Assembly (NCBI GenBank): GCA_013399895.1
Contig: VXBA01005600.1
Location: 2,840,805 to 2,904,804 of the forward strand
Source: Serilophus lunatus
Lineage: Eukaryota > Chordata > Aves > Passeriformes > Eurylaimidae
DNA: 64,000 nt
Reading direction: 5' to 3'
The position numbers were made by a program, and so were the translations under genes. Below, one piece after another: positions 1-13,482 of the stretch. The notes under the pieces are model-generated. The model was not told where the DNA came from, ran no database searches, and saw only the letters and a list, made by a program, of their open reading frames with translations. How positions within the stretch are numbered: the stretch's first letter is position 1; every line of letters starts with the position of its first letter.

Positions 1-2899
1 TGTCCTGATAGTGGCATGTGTGGAAATTCACACTTCTGATGTTGCAAAAGCTGACTGAAACACGTCTCAGCGGGACCCCAGCTTTTTCCTTCTCTCTGAC
101 ATTCCCAGCAGATTAAATCTCACTTCCAGGGCTCTACAGAGTATAATATCAACATCTGACGAAAATGCAAGCAGATGCCGATAACTGAAGATCGTACATG
201 TGGTGACTTTGTGGTCTTCTCATGGGTAGGAAAAGATGTGATTTCCTATGGGATCACCTCCTGCACAGCAGTGCTGAGCACTTCCAGATAGAGATGCCTG
301 AGATGCAGAGGAACTGCCATCACCTGCACTCTGCCAGAGCCACTGATTGTCCCACGTACCTCCTCCATGGGAAACAATTGATTATGCATTGACATCAGGT
401 AAACTCTCTCCATCTAAATGTGTGTTTTGAAGAAAGTATCTTTCTGATCAAACAGTGCCTCCTCAGTTTTTTGTCAATCAGAATGAGTTTTCTCTGAATG
501 AGCCTGATGCTGCTTGACAGAGAATGATCAAATTTTCATCAGACTGCTTGGACAAAGTGGAAAAGCATGGTGCAATTTAACAGCAGCCTCACTAACAAAC
601 AAGCACATTTTACAGGGATTTGTTAACTGTGATGAGTCTTTGCTGAGCAGATTCACAGGTAACCCAATGCTTGTCAGGCTCTCAGTAGAGTCATTCTAGC
701 TGAAGTATGGAGGTTTCTACTTAAGAAATAACATATAGATATTTTGCATGTTTAATTCTCAGAAACATTTATAAAATGTAACAGCAACATTTGTCGGGGC
801 TTCCTAACGGATGGATAAATGATGTGAAATAAATACTGTGAGTCTGAATTCATAGGAAAGATTACAGAAAAAAAGTGCTGCTAGTTAAGGGAAAAAATCA
901 GTCCACAGTCATCAAGATATTGGTGGTTACTAAGGCTAGAATCTGAAATAAGTACACAGTCTCTTTTATGAGTGTCTCTAGCTAGCTGAAATATTTATTT
1001 TTTTATTTACCTGCTTCCATCACAACCTTTCACAATGCTGGGAAATACATTGCTGAAGAAAAATTTCCAGGCAAAACTGGAGATCTGTGAGCACCAGGGA
1101 TGGGCCTTTCTCAGTAGCTAGATGCAGAGCATGAAACTCACCTCACAGCAGGTGACAGTGATTTGATTTAGCTGTTAATAGAAATAGTTTTTCATAGACA
1201 AAAAATAAGAACGACAAAAGACAGCTAGTAATTATTAAAAACACAAGAAATGTTTGCATTTAGTTAGGAAGAAAGGAAGAGATTCTCATTGATACTTGCA
1301 TATAATTCTGGCAATTAGACACCATTTCACTAATTTCCTACTTTTATAGGATTTTAGAATAATTTTCTAATCTCTCCCCATCCCACATATTAATTAGCTC
1401 CTGCTTCCCTGTCAATGACTCCCAACTGAAAGAATCAGCTTAAGCTAGGGTAGCCAAATTTCAGACTGCTTCCTCCAGCAGCTTGTCATAAAGGCTTGTA
1501 TTAATGTCACATTTTACTGTATCTATCAACATTGTGCAGATGTTAGCCATCAGGTACTAGCCAGCTCTCCACCTGCCAAGTATCCTGCTACTGGTTCTGG
1601 GCAACATTTATAGAATACATTTTCTTCTGTCACAGCATAATAATGGGTTATATGTGCAGACATTCAAAATTAAATCCTTCCAACATTAAACTTCTTGATA
1701 GACAAGCCTGAGTGAAAAATTCAGGAAATTTGGTATTAACAAACCTTCCACAAATGATGAGCAAGGATGGTCATAATCCTGCAGTAATAAAGCTTGTTGA
1801 TTTTCTTGTAGAAAACACACATGCCTCACTTTTAAAATGAGGCAGCCAGTAGTGACTGGGGGTAACAAAATACAGAGAGTTTGTGGGGATGTCTGCAAGA
1901 ACCATTTTTTCCCCCCACTGACATATCACTTTGAAATGAATGTTAGTTTAAAAAGTCACAGGTTTTGGAAATGAGTTGCTGAGATTGGCTTAAATTGCAA
2001 TGAAAAAAAAGTTTCAAGAGCTGAAGGGTGGGGAGATTGCCTGCCTCCAGAGTACTAATTTAACATTATTATGAGTGGACTGTGAAGGTCACTGGTGCAA
2101 GGCAAGGCACTGAGAAAGCAGAGTGGGTGAGTTTTATCTCCCAGCAATAAGGAAGCCGAAAACAGACAACAAGTGATTATGGAAGTGTTTCATACAGTCT
2201 AGAATCTGAACACATAATAAACCAAAAGTGCAAGAACGGCTTCTGTACTTTCAGTATTAGTTGTATACTCTTAGATATGAATGCGAAAATGAGTCATCAT
2301 ACTTGAACATGTTTCCCCCTCTTAAAGCAATTTACATACATTGATGAAAGATGCCTATTTCTAATAGCAGAAATGCACATAATTTTTTTTCTATAGCTGG
2401 CAATTCCACCATGTGGGCTGATGGTGCAGGTGGCAGTACCAGGCCCTCTCAGAGGCTGTGGCCTCTGACAACTTCTCTCTGAGTTCTCCGTGCCTTTTCT
2501 TGCTGCATCTCCCTGATGAAGCAGCACTTTGAAACTTCATAAGGAGACAGATGGAGGCTGCCTGGAAGGTTCTGTCACATCTTGGACAGTGTGTACAGGC
2601 ATATAGAAAACTGGTTTCCAGTCACACCTAGTTTCCCATGTCTTTGATAGTGGTTACATACTGAACCGCTGAGACCAAGGTGCACCTAATGTGCATTGCA
2701 CCGGTGTTTGGAAGCCTGCCTTTCCTTTTAGTGTGACTTTTGAACATGTTGACTTTCCCTGATACCTTAGAGAGACTGATACATAGAATGAATAGCATAG
2801 CAGACCATAATTAATTGCCCTTAGTAGGGTAGGCAAATCCATTCTGCCATACTGAGGTCCCTAACAAACCCCTCAGGAGAAGGTCCATGGAACGTCCTT
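1..2899. other. Unique AT-rich noncoding sequence
   Basis: No gene, tRNA or recognisable repeat is visible here. The open frames are under about 80 codons and have no similarity I recognise. The sequence is ordinary AT-rich vertebrate noncoding DNA with short homopolymer runs only. Confidence 0.6.
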
Positions 2900-3006
2900 C
2901 CATAGTACTGGAACTGATTGCTCAGAGAAGTTGTGGATGGCAGGGGACTGAAACTACATGATCTTTAAGGTCCCTTCCAACCCAAACCATTCTATGATTC
3001 AATGAT
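2900..3006 (+). mobile_element. CR1 LINE 3' end fragment, sense strand plus
   Basis: The segment contains 'ctcagagaagttgtggatg' followed by 'gatctttaaggtcccttcc' and a tail 'cattctatgattcaatgatc'. This is the avian CR1 3' terminus read in the sense direction. CR1 is a non-LTR retrotransposon that ends in short tandem units like ATTCTATG rather than poly-A, and most copies are heavily 5'-truncated. This copy keeps only about the last 100 bases. It appears to lack sequence between the 'gtggatg' part and the final 'aggggactgaaactacatg' part, so it probably has an internal deletion. It is the only clear CR1 here with its sense strand on plus. Confidence 0.88.
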
Positions 3007-4742
3007 CTTGCGCTAGTGGGGGTCAGGCACATGTGAGAAGCTGGATTTCCATGAGTGTTCAGCTCTGAAAGCTGAGGCCAGATATTCAAACAAGTTCAGT
3101 TGCTTGTAACTTTTCTTTTGCAACCAAAAAAAAAAGTCTGACTAAAACCACAACGGGAAATACATGTCAAGGGCTTTAAAAGAATTCTCTTTCAAGAGAA
3201 TTGCCCACTTAGTTCCTCAGCAAGAGGTGGGCTTATCTGAAAATTCAGCTCCAGATGTGGGGCTGAATACTTGAAAATTTAACCCGGATCTCCTTTGAAA
3301 ATCTGGTTCTGTGTGAGAACATCTGTCACTGAAATGGTAATCAGACTATTATCCATATACAATTTTACCATTTACATATTTTAATGACTCTTGACTCTTT
3401 CAAGCAACTTTGAGAACATATTTTCTTCAAGTGCAATGGATAGGTTTTCAAAGGCAAACCCAGCTCAAATGTTAAAGTCTTCATCTGTCCCATAGACCAC
3501 TGCAAACCAACCAGGGGCAGTTACCTGGGACTCCCTCTTTGTTTGTGCATGGGGATTGCAGGAGTGGGAGGGATCACGAGGAATGTCTCTGGATAGGCCA
3601 GATGAAGAAGCTCCTGGGCTCCTGAGCATCCAGCCAGCCAGCTCATCCACTGCAGGAACCAGGGACAGGGTTGCTGCCAAAGCCTGCAGGGCTGAATTTT
3701 CTAGGCTCCCTCATAGGAAGATGTTGATGCTTCCTTGGGCCAGGCAGGAGGCTGCCTACCTCTTCAGTGACTGCAGAAAGCATAGAGATTAGCTTCACTT
3801 ACTCTTCAGGCTTTTGTGAATCTCTCCCCATGTGCATCATCTGGCAGAATATCAGGCAAGAAGACAATAAACTAGTTCCTGGAAACTCCTCCCTGTACAT
3901 TTTCTCTGAATTGGGCTTTATATGTCTAGGGGCAGGCTGAGCCTTGTGGTGGTAATAAATAAGGAAAGCCACCACAGTTCCTTCCTGACAATACTGACTG
4001 CAAGCAATAGGCAGGATTGTATTTTTTTATATATTCTGCAAAGTGCTGACAAACACAAAGGCATCCCTTCTCAGGATTTACATGCACATGTTTATTTGTA
4101 TAGTTGACAGTCTCCTTTGTTTGCACAAAACAAAATTTACATATTCAAGTCACTCATTAAATGCACACCTTTATCCAAAACTAGCATGCAAATTGTAGCA
4201 TAGCAAGGATTAGGAATACACAACATAACTTTCATTATGAGCCAGATCAGACATGGAGATGTCTAGATCTCAGAGACCAGACTGTGCTTACTGAGCTGAC
4301 AGTTCAGAAAGAGAGTATTTTTATCTATAAACAGTAAGATTATCATACCTGGGAGTAAAGTACATGTGAAGTTTAGGCAGTCTAATGCCATTTTTAGAGT
4401 CTTTTAATAATACTTTATATGAAATAATATGCCTTGCCTCTGCTTAGCTATAAATTAAAAATAAAATATGAACATATGCCAATTCTATAACCTTCCTGTT
4501 ATTCTACTTAATTGCTGTATTAATACTTCTTTAAACATGCCATTTCATTAATTTTATGGCTTCTTTCATGTTTTATGTTCAAATCAACACCAAAATTTAC
4601 ATAAATTTTAATTTGTCTCATTTGTTTATATACACTTACCTGCATTTGACCCTGACCTGCCAATCGGGGGCATAAATCTTCATCTTAGCACTCATTGCCT
4701 CCAGTGGTGCACTGTGCCAAGATATCACCATTTCATCATACA
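3007..4742. other. Unique noncoding sequence between two CR1 copies
   Basis: No gene or recognisable repeat. Part of it, about 3540-3780, is more GC-rich and has overlapping open frames on both strands. Neither frame resembles a known protein, and reduced stop density in GC-rich DNA explains them. The rest is AT-rich. Confidence 0.55.
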
Positions 4743-5735
4743 AATCATAGAATCACTGGATAATTTGGGTTGGAAGGGACCTTAAATATCATCTATTTCC
4801 TACCTCTTGCCATGGCCAGGGGTGCCTTCCACCACACAGAGGTTGCTCAAAGCACCCTACAATCTGGCCTTAAACACTTCCAGAGATGGGACATCCAGAA
4901 CTTCTCTGGGAAATCTGTTCCAGTGTCTCTCCACCCTCATGGGAAAGAATTTCTTCTTAATATCTAATCTAATCCTACTCTCTTTTAGATTAAACCCATT
5001 ATCCCTCGCCCTACCACTACATTCTCCTGTATAAAGTCCCTCTTCTAATCTCTTGCAGACACCCCTTTAGACCCCCTTTAGACTTGGAGCCTTCTCTTCC
5101 CCAGGATAAACAACCCCAGCTCCCTCAGCCTGTCCTGCAGGACAGATGCTCCAGCCCTCTGATCGGCTTTGTAATCCTCCTCTGGACTCCCTCCAACAGG
5201 TCTATATCCTTCCCAGAGCTGGATGCAGTACTGCAGGTGGAGTCTCATGGGTGTAGAGCAGAGGGCCAGAATCGCCCTCCCTCAGCCTGCTGGCAATGTT
5301 GCCTTTGAAACAGCCTGGGATACCATGGTCTTTCTGGGGGTTGTGTGTGCACGTTGCCAGGTCTTGTTGAGCTTATCCCAGGTCCTTCTCCTCAGGGCTG
5401 CTCTCAATCCATTCTCCATCCAGCCTGTATTTGTGCTTGTTACCTTGCACTTTGCCTTGTTGAACTTCATGATGCTCATATGGCCCCATCTCTCAACTCT
5501 GCCAAAATCCCTCTGGATATCATCCCTTTCCCTCTGGCTTGTTGACCACACCACTCAGCTTGTGTCATCAACAAACTTCCTGAGGGTGCATTCAGTCACA
5601 CCGTCTGTGTTAATAACAAAGATTTTCAAGAGCACTGGTCCAACAGCAACCCTAAGAAACACCACTGACCTCTGCTTGGATATTAGACCTTTAGCCTGAG
5701 CTGCTTGAGGTGATTATCTAGCTAGTTCCTCATAG
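4743..5735 (-). mobile_element. CR1 LINE, 3' UTR and 3' part of ORF2, antisense to plus
   Basis: Read on the minus strand, this is a degenerate CR1 from the reverse-transcriptase palm to the 3' end. The plus strand begins with the reverse complement of the CR1 tail ('aatcatagaatcactgg', then 'gggttggaagggacctt'). Typical antisense CR1 phrases follow, such as 'ggttgctcaaagcaccc' and 'ctcagcctgtcctgcagga'. The catalytic FADD motif of the reverse transcriptase is at 5564-5575 and reads F-V-D-D, with a stop codon three codons later. The minus-strand frame at 5282-5554 continues the CR1 pattern (for example FNKAKCKV), then diverges where sequence seems to be missing. With stops and frameshifts this copy is dead. 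It may use the CR1 promoterless 5'-truncated form common in birds. Confidence 0.9.
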
Positions 5736-5960
5736 CTGGTTCATCTGTGTGTGCCCGTAGGGGACTTTTTTGGTTATTTGGCCATATGCTGTCTTTCACT
5801 GTAGACTGCAATTGGAACGAGCTATCTAATTCCTTCTTAGTCTCTCTGATGTTACACAGACCTCTGACTGCCTCCTGCAGCTCACCCACCTGTTGCAGGA
5901 GGTCTCCAGGGTCTCCATGGGTCTCCAGGTTGAGAGGCAGAGCATATGTCAGAGGTGGCA
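5736..5960 (-). mobile_element. CR1 ORF1-like fragment joined to the ORF2 3' part
   Basis: The minus-strand frame at 5722-5961 includes 'QQVGELQEAVRGLCNIRE', which resembles the coiled-coil start of CR1 ORF1, with the leucine and glutamate spacing of a short coiled coil. ORF1 encodes the RNA-binding partner of the ORF2 reverse transcriptase. In a full CR1 the endonuclease and most of the reverse transcriptase lie between ORF1 and the ORF2 part seen at 4743-5735. Here they are adjacent, so either a large internal deletion joined them or a second fragment inserted beside the first. The exact junction is uncertain, within about 20 bases of 5735. Confidence 0.6.
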
Positions 5961-8900
5961 TCTCTTATTGTCAATCTCATTGTTGTTTGCTGTAGCTCTG
6001 ACTTAGCCCTGACACCAGTTCTTACTCTGGCTTCTACTTCTTTGGTTTAGATGAAGTCTTCACCACGGGTGCCTTCTGAGAAGTGAGTCCTTCTCAAATC
6101 CATATTTCTGGAAAACCTTTGTTTTCTCTGGTCAGCAGCTGTGTAACTATCCTGGAGAGGTACAGAGCTGGAGCCTTCTTCCCCCACAGCATGGTGCACA
6201 ACTCAATTCCAGCATCAAGCACTTCTCAGAAACTTCTCCTACAGCATAGCCCTACATGCACTTGCCCAGTAAAAGCTTTGTGCTTTACTTAGGGGTTTGG
6301 GATTATGGTAGATGGCCAACATAGTTCTGTTAGAACACCAGCCTCCTCATTACCTAAGCCTAAAACCTTTGTTTACTCCTATGCACCTCAGCTTATTTAA
6401 AACTGACTTGAGAACATGCTAGAGCTTACTATAAACAGGTTTATCAGCGTGCTCATTAAGCTTTCAACTGAAGAAAAAGAGATAAAAATAACAATATACT
6501 ATGATATAATAGAAGACAATGGAAAATGATACCTGAAACACCGCTCTATATAGGTAAAAAAAGCAAAAGGCATTTATAGACAGTCTTCAAAATGTATTAA
6601 TAGTGAGCATCTCACTAATTGCAAGTTATCACAGGTCCAAATAGCTTAAAGCTAATATTTGGATTTGTACTGCTTTCTCTGAAGCAGTGTTATTATTCAA
6701 TGAGGCTATTATTAGCAAACAAGCCAACCCTGATATTAATCACAGAATCACTGCGCAGCTACTTTAGAAACAAAAGTGTGCCAGGTATACTGCCTGCAAA
6801 AATAAGGACTTGTGCCTTTTTTCCTCTGAGGCAGAGAGCCCTGCTGTTCACATTTTGTTTTGGTTTGACATGACCTGCCACTTTGCTTGCTCTTTCCACC
6901 TGAGCAACATTTACCATTGTGGTTTGAATAATGTAACTTGCTCAGTTATGCTGACAGTATGTCAGAGAATATTGGAAAAATTTATGCCTTTTGATAACAT
7001 TTTATAGAGAGACCGGGCCAACACAGACACAGAGAATGAAGTAATATTTTGAAGTTAATGAGACAGCACAAAAAAAAGAGTTACAGTTCAATTGCATTTT
7101 ACAGGAGGAAACACACTGTTTGCTGGGTGGTTTGAAGATTCCCCAGGGCCCAGCTAATACAAGATTTGCACAAATTATAATGTTTCTATAAACTTCAAAC
7201 CCTAGTTATTGATGAGAAGTTCAGACTTCAGAAAAGAAATCAACACAAATCTAAAGCCATTAAGAAAGCCAGCAGCACACTAGTTGGCTTTAAGTAGTGC
7301 AGGTTAGCATAGAAATTCCGGGCTGAAAACGTGGTGGGGGTAAACACATGAGGCAGGACACACATTTCACCAAAACCCTGGAGTTTCTATACAAGTGGAT
7401 GCAGCCATAACAGGTGCAGTAGAATTAGAGAGAAGGATGAGGCACAAAAATTACGTGACCAGCAAAATGTTAGAGGCAACACTATAAGCTGGAAGACACA
7501 TATTGATCAAAAGAAAAATATCCCTTCCTTTTTCTGGATACAAATTTGGAGACAATTAAGACAGAAAGTGAAGTAGAAAAACCTGTGAGACTGCTTTTTT
7601 GTGGAAAAGCCAAAGAAGTGAATATACCCAGGAGGAGGATGAGAACACTTCCCAGGGAAGATAGAACTGATACTTGAGTTGGCTGGCAACTTTTCAGTCA
7701 ACCATTTCTGAAAAAGAACAAACAAAAAAGTTATTTTTCTAATTATGTTATATATTACTCCATGCACATTTTCCTAGAAAAGTTTAGTAACACTTCCTTA
7801 ATTAAGAACATGCTCTATCTTCTCCCACCCAAAGTGAAAAAACATCTTTTAGAAGTTAATTATTCCTTTGAGGTAGAGAGAAGAGGAATGGGGAAAGTCC
7901 ACAACGAACATGGTATGAGAGAAAATACCTCTGCTGGAGTTCTTTTTTCTTACATTGTTGATTCTTCCTCTTTAAAAAAAAAGAAAGTCTCAAGAAAATC
8001 CTTTAAGCAAAAAAGGGTAATTATTGAAGCTCTTAAAAGACTGCATTTTTATGACTCAATCATACACGTGAAGACAGACGTGCTCCCAGAGAAACGTTTC
8101 CCCTGCAACACAAATGTAGCTTTGCAATTCCATGCAGAGCGAGTATGAACCCTATCACATCCATTTTTCATAGGTCTAAGTACATGGGCTAGAGGAATAG
8201 CAAAGTAGAATCAGACTCGAGTATTATTCACCTTTATTGTTCTCATTTAGGTTAGTCAGGCAATACAGATGCACATTCCCTATTGCTAAAGCTGTGTAAT
8301 GGCAGAATGATTTCTGTTTGACTGGTGATGGAAAACACTACAATAACTTATTTATCTGTTCTGCACACAAGCAGGAACCAAAGCATTGCTATCTGAAGCC
8401 ATAAAGGGTTCTCAGACTTCAGCAAATTTGGCACTCTGTTACGGTGCTTCAGTGACTCTTGCTGCTCAATAGCTACACAAATAGCCCGAATGCAAACACG
8501 TTACCTAATCAGGTATCTGTGTACTCAGAGATATCACAGCCTACAAATATATACTTTGATAAAGGAGAGTTCATGGTCCAGATATTCGTTCTTATAGAAA
8601 TGGATTACATAAAGTTGAAAATGAAGAAATAAGCACGTGATCATGTAGCATGTCAGCAAATTGGGGGGGGGGGGGGGGGGNCCCTGAATATACAAAGATA
8701 TGTGGAAATACATTTCTTCCAAAACAGGTCCCTGCCCGTGCTTTAATAGAAGAACAGCCCAAAGAAGGCAAGAAAGATATTCAAAGACAAACAAATAGCT
8801 TTTTACATCAGCAACATATTTGGACTGATGCAGAAACACAGCAAAAATGATGAGACCATGCATATTCCGGAGGGGAAAACTAAAACAATAAAGTACTCCA

Positions 8901-11900
8901 TGGGAATGAATGGAAATTTTACTGGAGATCTGGTACTGAGAGCAACTTCTAGTGTTTTACAAAGCTGTGTTTATGACAGTTTCTGGTAAATTAGTGTCAA
9001 GTCTATCTTCCTTTATTAATCTTTTCCTATCTCCAACTGATATTTTAACAGAAATGGAGGCCTATATTATACTGTTCTTTGCCAAATAAATGATTACACT
9101 AGCAGAAATGCACAGTCTCAGCACTAAGTTTTGAATAACAGAATAGATATAATGAATTTCCATTCATCCTTAGGTATCAATATTATTCACATCAGATTAT
9201 TAAAGTGTCTACTACAGATAAGCAGAGTTAGAGTATTAAAAGATGTAGAAGTTAAATACAAAAATAAGTAAAGAGAATGCCTGCGTACAAGCACTCATTT
9301 CAAAGCTGAATTTTCTAAGAAGTTGGGGTCATTTTATTGATACTGAAGAAACACAGAGATTATAAGAGAAACAGAAAGGCTATTTATGTGGCATCCATTA
9401 ACACTTGCAATGCTGCAGTTGTAGTCAGGATTTGGGCAGTTCTATGGTACTTGAATACCATGGCTGTGGTACAGACAGCCTTTACCCAACTGCTTCATGG
9501 CAGGAAATGTTGACAAAGGTGTCTGAAAGAATTATGTTTCCAGCATCAGCCTTTAACTGGTGGCTGAAGCAGTCCTTGATTCCCTTTCTCTGTTCCCTGT
9601 GAATATACAGAAATCTATATGGCTATTCCTGTCCCAGATTGGACAGTATAAAATAAGCATGAACAATACATGTTTTCCTTTCAGATACTCAGAAAAATCC
9701 TTTCTCAGTTCATTGTAACTCATATTTCTTCTTTCTTGAATAGCAGTGAGCTTAAGAGACCAAGACAGAGTATTTTCCCCCCCTTGTTTCTGCTTGGCTT
9801 TTCTTTGGGCCAAATAAATCTATTTAATCCTTTTCTGGGCTCAAAGGCTTCTTTGGCTTTTTTATCTGGGCTTTTGACTCCAAGACATTTTACCTCACGT
9901 CCCTGGAGGAGGTTTTTCCACATTACACAATGCTTCTTCTTTTCAACCAAAGGCATTGTCATTCTGGGGGAGTGATGCTAATTCACAGCTTCACCCAACC
10001 CAGCACAAGCCATTGTGGGGGAGTGAGTGTGAGGCAACCACCTTCAAACGACAGCCATCCCTGGGACCATCTGATCACAGAAGCTGCCAGCAGCTGCCCC
10101 TCAGGGAGCCACCTGGAGAGGCATTGTGCATCCTGGATGGTGTGGCAGCTTTCACTGCGGAGGCTCGGCTGGCACACGGCTGGGCACAGGTCTACTCTCT
10201 CACAAGGATGACGTTGCAAAGAGGGTCAAGCTCTTGCAGCATTTTTGGGTCTGAACAGTGCCTTGGCCAGTCTTTCACAGGCTGCTGACAGAAAAGTTAT
10301 TCCAACCACCTGATTGCAATCATGTGTCTGGACATGGATCTGCACTGTGGATGCCGTTTATGGCAGTGTACCATGATCCCCTTGAAAGGCTCTGTGGATA
10401 AAAGGCACAGCTGATGTCCTGCCCTGCTTTCCTGCCTGATTTGGCTGCTGCTTCTGAAGCCCTTGGTGCCAGTGAAGAAAAAATCCTCTGATCATACTGC
10501 TCTTCTGATTTTTTTTTTTTTAGTATTCAGACTACTTTTATCTTTTGAAATGGAGGGTAGAATGTTGACTGGAAAATCGAAAGCATTTTATTTACATTTA
10601 ATTCCCAAATGTTACAATTTTAGAAGTTAGTACCCGGAGGATAAATTAGATGATCGCAAGCCCTGTTGACGTGTATGCAGGCTGATCTAATCAGCCTATG
10701 ACATTAGATGAGTTGTAATGAAAAGAAAAAAATCAATCTTAAATAGGTTCTACACTTGTCTAAATATTTATTTTTCATAAAGTATTTGTGATACTATTGG
10801 GAAATTTTTAGATATGGGAGATTAAATTTACTGGAGGCTAACAAACTCTGTTGAAGCACAAATTAAGGACTTGATTCTGGAGGACTTTAGTTTTCCTAGC
10901 TTCAGTGGGGGCTCTTTCTATGAATAAGAAATTCATGACACTAAGCATAGAGATTTAAAACACCATTATGAGAATACAGGCACCTTCTCTTTCCTGATCA
11001 GGTCCTGTTACACAAGAACAATAGCGCCATAATAGGACAGACAAATTATTATAAAGCAATTCATTTTATATGCATCTGTTTTATTTTATAAAGTGCATGT
11101 GTGTTTTGGATTTACTCAGGGCCTACATATACGTAGAAATGCATAATAACAGGCCAACTGTCCATTCTATTTACATTTTTGATACTGTGCGAAATGCCTT
11201 TCAGCTGGTTGATTTTACTAGACAGCATTATTTTGAAAGACCATTGTTGGATTCTGGCTTGGCACATGGAACTATTCTTGCTACAAATAATCTTTTCAGT
11301 GAACTCCACTGTTCCTGCCAAACTGGCCAGTTAAGGTTGAGCCAGACTCTAGTGCCTGGTACTGAAGAAGTGGCACGGAGAATCAGTGCACAGCAGCCTT
11401 GTATTACCAGGCTCAGGGAGCTTCCCCACTGTGGCTCTTCTAGAGTTAAGCAGTGATTGGTGCTAGGTAGGGGCTGGTCCCTGTCACTTTTTGTTAAAGA
11501 ACTGTATTGGACAGCATGAGTCCTTCTCTAAATGCAGCAGCGTCCAGGTGGAGTTGCCATCATGGAAATTTTCAGATAAATACATGCTTTTAAGTACTTA
11601 CTTGACAAAGGGATATATTGCAGAAGCAGCTCTTACATCCGAGTCCAAAGAATGCTAGTGTCCTCTCTGCAAGACTCCCTGTCCTAAAATACCTTACTCT
11701 TCCTGGGAGATGACAGTTCAATGAGGGTTTGGTGCAGCAAGGCTCATGTGTGATACAAAGAAGATGCAGGAGTAGCGAGTCATGGAGATGGGCATGCCTA
11801 AAGTGGGGGAGAGAAGACACACACATTGCCTGTTTCAGATACATGGAGTTTGCAAACACGTTATCTTAAAACAGAACACAGTGTTCTGTCATTCTAATTA

Positions 11901-13482
11901 CAAGTCAATGGGAACTTCATGGTTACCTTCCCTGAGGAAGGAAGAGGCTTTATGTAACATGTAGCATCATCACAAGTCATTCTGTGATCTTTCAATTCAA
12001 AAAGATATTTATTTTTTTTTTAGGTAAACTTCCCACTTGAAAACCATTAGAATGTTTCTGGAAAGTAGAAGAAAGATTTTTTTTTTTGTGTGTTCATATA
12101 CGTGTTGATACAAAACAAATGTAATCAGGCACAGGCAAGTTCTGAAAGTATGACTAAGGTGATCTCTAAAGCCAAGCTAAACTCAAATCAAGTTCTATGC
12201 TGACATTAAGACTTTAATTAATTACTTTGGAAACATACCTGAGTTTATATGCCAAAGTGGAGGTGCCTGCCTTTTCAGGGGCAATGTTACAAGACTCTGG
12301 GCAGATGAACTGTCCTGGCCAATAACTTCACTATCTACACAGGAAGGGGGGGAGCGACCATTTATATTTGCAAGGATAGAGATGTTGCCTACCGTGAAAT
12401 TGCATTTCTTGCTGATAGTTACCGGTTTGTGTAATACCTACTAGATTGGCTAATAATATTAGCTTTGTATGACTAATTAATGCTTAACAAGTGTCTGTGA
12501 TTTTTTGGAAGTTTTGATATATATTTTGCTCATTTATCCTTTTCAACTGTTAGGGTCATATGCAAAACAAGATGTAAATAATTAATCGTAAGATTCTATT
12601 AATCTATTATTCATTCACTTAAGTGGGGCTGTAGTGCAGCAATTTCTTTTGTTATGTTTATGGGAGGGGATCTCTCTCAGTTCTCATTGCAAATAGTCAA
12701 AAATATTTGAAGGACTCCCCTTAAAAAAAATTTTCAGACGTGCCACTAGTTCTTGGCTCTGCTGCTGGGGGGAAGGGAGTGCATGTAATAGCCAAAGTAA
12801 GCAATTCATTTCATATCCTCTTCTAAAAGGAGTAAGATTGTGTCAGCCCTTTTTGAGGAGCCCTTTTGAAATCCTTCACAATATTACACAGATGTTGTTT
12901 CCATACTTAATTCCTGTAAGCAGCAGGGAACTTAAAGAATTAAGAAAAAGGTCTTAATATATTTTCCAGATTTTATACTATTTTTTTAAATAAAAACCCT
13001 ACTCAGAGGCAAATTCTTTGGTAGATATTTGAATATGCAAACAAGACGTTAAATTAAGCAAATTACATAAATGTGCTCTTACGCAAGTTATAAACTGTAC
13101 CTGTAATTGGGACAAATCATCATGTCAAACAAAGGGCATATGTGGTTGAAATCCATTTTAGTATTCTTAACTTTAGCAGGACTGGTGCTGCTTTCTCTTA
13201 ATGTAAACGTTAATCCACCCTGTACCTATCTGGAAAACCCCACAGCTCTTTTTGAAACAAAGGTAAAGTGACCTTTATAAGCAGTGTGCTGCATTTTATA
13301 AGCACAAGGTGATCAGTTAACTACCTCAGCTTTTTGGCACACCCATAAATGAATTGACTTGTCTTTTGGATGCAATTCAAAAAATGACCAGTGTCTGCTT
13401 CTGTCAGTTCTGTGCAAACCACAGACCAGGGCAACATGCCATTCACAATTCTCCAGCTTTGCCTTGGGCTTGGTATGTGAAC
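5961..13482. other. Unique noncoding sequence, several kb
   Basis: No supported gene. The longer open frames, 7762-8148 plus and 9956-10288 plus, have no recognisable domain and no credible splice context. The part at 9960-10480 is more GC-rich than its surroundings and contains frames open on both strands, but I cannot assign it to a repeat family. Short poly-T runs occur near 10509-10521 and 12066-12088. A poly-G run next to an N is listed separately. Confidence 0.55.
8663..8681. repeat. Poly-G run of 18 ending in an N
   Basis: Eighteen consecutive G bases are followed at once by one N and then 'ccctgaatat'. A run this long can form a G-quadruplex and commonly makes polymerases and base-callers fail. 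The true length is therefore unknown and the N probably marks a small gap. Frames that cross this point contain an X and should be ignored. Confidence 0.95.

Noticed and set aside
5223..5699. 158-codon plus-strand open frame
   Set aside because: It is the antisense of the CR1 ORF2 on the minus strand, where FVDD and FNKAKCKV are readable.
7762..8148. 128-codon plus-strand open frame
   Set aside because: Lysine-rich parts simply read A-rich DNA; no domain or family resemblance was recognised.
9930..10288. Overlapping open frames in all readings of a GC-richer patch
   Set aside because: Frames are open on both strands at once, which reflects base composition and not coding; no protein family was recognised.
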